From contig CAMPIX010000052.1 of NCBI GenBank assembly GCA_946886565.1, positions 1 through 6,759 on the forward strand: 6,759 bases of DNA, in the 5' to 3' direction. Shown in pieces: positions 5,547-6,759 of this stretch. The stretch comes from an uncultured Altererythrobacter sp. GTDB lineage: Bacteria > Pseudomonadota > Alphaproteobacteria > Sphingomonadales > Sphingomonadaceae. Numbering within the stretch: position 1 is the stretch's first letter; the number at the start of each line of letters is the position of its first letter. The translations under genes and the position numbers were made by a program. The notes under the pieces are model-generated. The model was not told where the DNA came from and made no database searches. It worked only from the letters and a program-made list of their open reading frames with translations.

Positions 5547-5719
5547 GCGAGCCGAAGCCCCGATGGCGTGTCTGGCGCTGCTGCATGGACGGCGCACACC
5601 ACCCCTGGGTCGCGTCCGACCCCGGCGACTGCGACTCCGGCGAGACGTGCGGTTGCCGCACCTTCCCGACCCAGGCCGAGGCCCTGGCCTACGCGAGCGA
5701 GCAGGAGGACCCCCGATGA
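5543..5719 (+). CDS. Small Cys-rich protein, copy B of a paralogous pair
   Basis: This encodes 58 aa from ATG 5543, with AGGAG at 5531-5535 and a 7-nt spacer. It shows RWRVWRCC (C13, C14), HHPWVASDP, then C30, C36 and C38, and FPTQAEALAYASEQ. It is the paralog of the protein at 4248-4430. DNA identity is exact over 22 bases (4263-4284 versus 5564-5585) and 19 bases (4303-4321 versus 5604-5622), while the stretches between and after have diverged. The spacing of the later cysteines differs between the copies. The function is unknown; a small metal-binding fold is likely. Confidence 0.75.
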   Translation: MSEPKPRWRVWRCCMDGAHHPWVASDPGDCDSGETCGCRTFPTQAEALAYASEQEDPR

Positions 5720-6531
5720 CCCCCACCCCCCCGCAGGAGCGGGCGAACACGGCAGAGGTGGCCGAGGTGCTGCGGCTGATCGAGCGGGCGCGCGACGAGG
5801 TGGGTCGAATCTGCGCCGCCCAGCGTGACGAGCGCTGGCGCATGAGCATCCCGGCCAACCCGGAGCGAGACAGCGACCTCATCATCGACGCTGCGCTGGG
5901 TGCCGCCGCGTCTCTGCTCCGGCAGGACCCGTCCCAGGCGGCCTGGGAGGACGTGGAGCGGGTGGCGCGTGCCGCCCTGTCTGCCCGCCCGGTGCAGGCG
6001 CATGGGACGGGCGACGGGGAGTTCAGCGATGCCGTCGCGCGCCGGACGACCGCGATCGTCGTCGAGCAGCGCGATCGCCACCGGGCAGACGCGGAGAGGC
6101 TGCGGAGGGCTGTTGACGTCGCGCGCGGCGTCGAGCGTGCGGTCCGAGGCGACCTCACCGCCGCCCTTGCCCGCGCTGAGGCTGCCGAGGGTCGGGAACG
6201 GGCGCTGCGGGACCGGATCGAGGCGCTGGCTGCCGAGGCAAAGGGCCGGGACTTCATGACCGCGACTGGCCGCCAGTCGGGCGGGTTCGCTACCACGGAA
6301 GAGGTCCGCGCCCTGCTCGACACCCCCGCCCTGTCCGCTCAGCCCGTGGCGCAGGAGGGCGAGGAGGAGTGGGGGGTCTACTACGCCAACGACACCCTGC
6401 CCCGCTTCCGTTCACTGGCTAGCGAGGGGCTCGCACGGGCCGAGGCGCGGCAGACCAGCGCGACTCTCGTCCGGCGGACGCTCACCCGCTCGCCGTGGGT
6501 GCCGGTGGAGACGGGCGGGGAGGGGCGGTGA
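5716..6531 (+). CDS. Coiled-coil protein with a C-terminal EWGVYY/LVRR module, function unknown
   Basis: This encodes 271 aa from ATG 5716 (AGGAGGA at 5703-5709, 6-nt spacer, ATGA overlap). Residues 12-95 are helical. Residues 105-178 are rich in Ala, Arg and Glu with heptad-like spacing (RHRADAERLRRAV, LARAEAAEGRERALRDRIEAL) and probably form a coiled coil. Residues 218-266 (EEWGVYYAND..., SEGLARAEARQTSATLVRR, SPWVPVE) resemble a short beta-alpha-beta module seen at the end of many small actinophage proteins, with a Trp-Gly-Val strand and a final LVRR strand. There is no signal peptide, membrane segment or catalytic motif. The function is not recognised. Confidence 0.75.
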   Translation: MTPTPPQERANTAEVAEVLRLIERARDEVGRICAAQRDERWRMSIPANPERDSDLIIDAALGAAASLLRQDPSQAAWEDVERVARAALSARPVQAHGTGDGEFSDAVARRTTAIVVEQRDRHRADAERLRRAVDVARGVERAVRGDLTAALARAEAAEGRERALRDRIEALAAEAKGRDFMTATGRQSGGFATTEEVRALLDTPALSAQPVAQEGEEEWGVYYANDTLPRFRSLASEGLARAEARQTSATLVRRTLTRSPWVPVETGGEGR

Positions 6532-6719
6532 GCGGGAACGAGGCGACCGGCCCCTTCACGACGTGCCAGGCGCCCCGAACCGTCATGGTCGGCAAGCCCG
6601 GGACCTACGGGTACCACGCCGAGGCGATGCTCTGCGTCAAGCCCTTCGGGCACCCCGGACGCCACACCGACGACGACGGCGAGACGTGGCACACCCCGAC
6701 CGACGAGGCCGACCGGTGA
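6528..6719 (+). CDS. Small Cys/His protein of 63 aa, possible zinc binder
   Basis: GTG 6528 overlaps the upstream stop as GTGA, with GGAGG at 6519-6523 and a short 4-nt spacer. The visible residues C13, C36, H42 and H46 (TTCQAP..., MLCVKPFGHPGRHTDDDGETW) follow a Cys...Cys...GHxGxH...GxxW pattern that recurs in small actinobacterial phage proteins and may bind one metal ion. The function is unknown. The stop overlaps the next start as GTGA. Confidence 0.65.
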   Translation: MSGNEATGPFTTCQAPRTVMVGKPGTYGYHAEAMLCVKPFGHPGRHTDDDGETWHTPTDEADR

Positions 6720-6759
6720 CCGACCTCGCGACCGCCCTGCGCCACGAGCTCGACCGGCT
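6716..6759 (+). CDS. Start of a further gene, cut by the window edge
   Basis: GTG 6716 overlaps the stop before it as GTGA, with GAGG at 6705-6708 and a 7-nt spacer. Only VTDLATALRHELDR is visible, a probable N-terminal helix. Nothing can be said about function. Confidence 0.5.
   Translation, partial: MTDLATALRHELDR

Noticed and set aside
4852..6323. Two long - strand open frames (4852-5661 and 5388-6323)
   Set aside because: They are opposite the DEDDh exonuclease and the genes at 5406-6531; their composition is Arg/Ser/Ala-rich without motifs, as expected for antisense frames at high GC.

Overview
The window is high-GC DNA read entirely from the + strand: a run of short, tightly packed genes, many starting with GTG. 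Most neighbours overlap by 4 nt (GTGA or ATGA) or 1 nt (TGATG). The gene set includes a WhiB-family protein (known only from Actinomycetota and their phages), a RusA resolvase, an SSB, a DnaQ-like exonuclease, an HNH endonuclease and many tiny Cys/His-rich proteins. This is typical of the early/DNA-metabolism region of an actinobacteriophage or a prophage. No integrase, repressor, structural gene, tRNA or host housekeeping gene is visible, so the host genus and the lytic or temperate lifestyle cannot be decided here.

Layout. 1-1881: tail of a small Cys-containing protein, an HTH-like protein, a WhiB-like protein with a C-terminal extension, a RusA-type Holliday-junction resolvase fused to four Cys4 modules, and a possible 37-aa peptide. 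1882-1937: the only real intergenic gap, holding a perfect 8-bp GC-rich hairpin, with an extended -10-like sequence just upstream. 1938-3835: a DUF4258-like protein, a probable replication-type DNA-binding protein with an NPS-repeat tail, a conserved actinophage protein of unknown function, and SSB. 3835-5719: an MGTNYY-family protein carrying a fresh 39-bp tandem duplication, a small Cys-rich protein, an HNH endonuclease, a DEDDh exonuclease, a small CxxC protein, and a second copy of the small Cys-rich protein. 5716-6759: a coiled-coil protein, a small Cys/His protein and the start of another gene.

How the genes fit together. SSB, the putative replication protein, the DEDDh exonuclease and RusA form a phage replication/recombination set; the WhiB-like and HTH proteins are likely regulators. 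The most interesting point is at 4427-4929. The HNH endonuclease begins with the same first residues (MTLVYLD) as the exonuclease immediately downstream, but the shared codons differ only at synonymous positions. This looks like a homing-type endonuclease inserted at the 5' end of the exonuclease gene, having taken over its start while a recoded start was rebuilt downstream.
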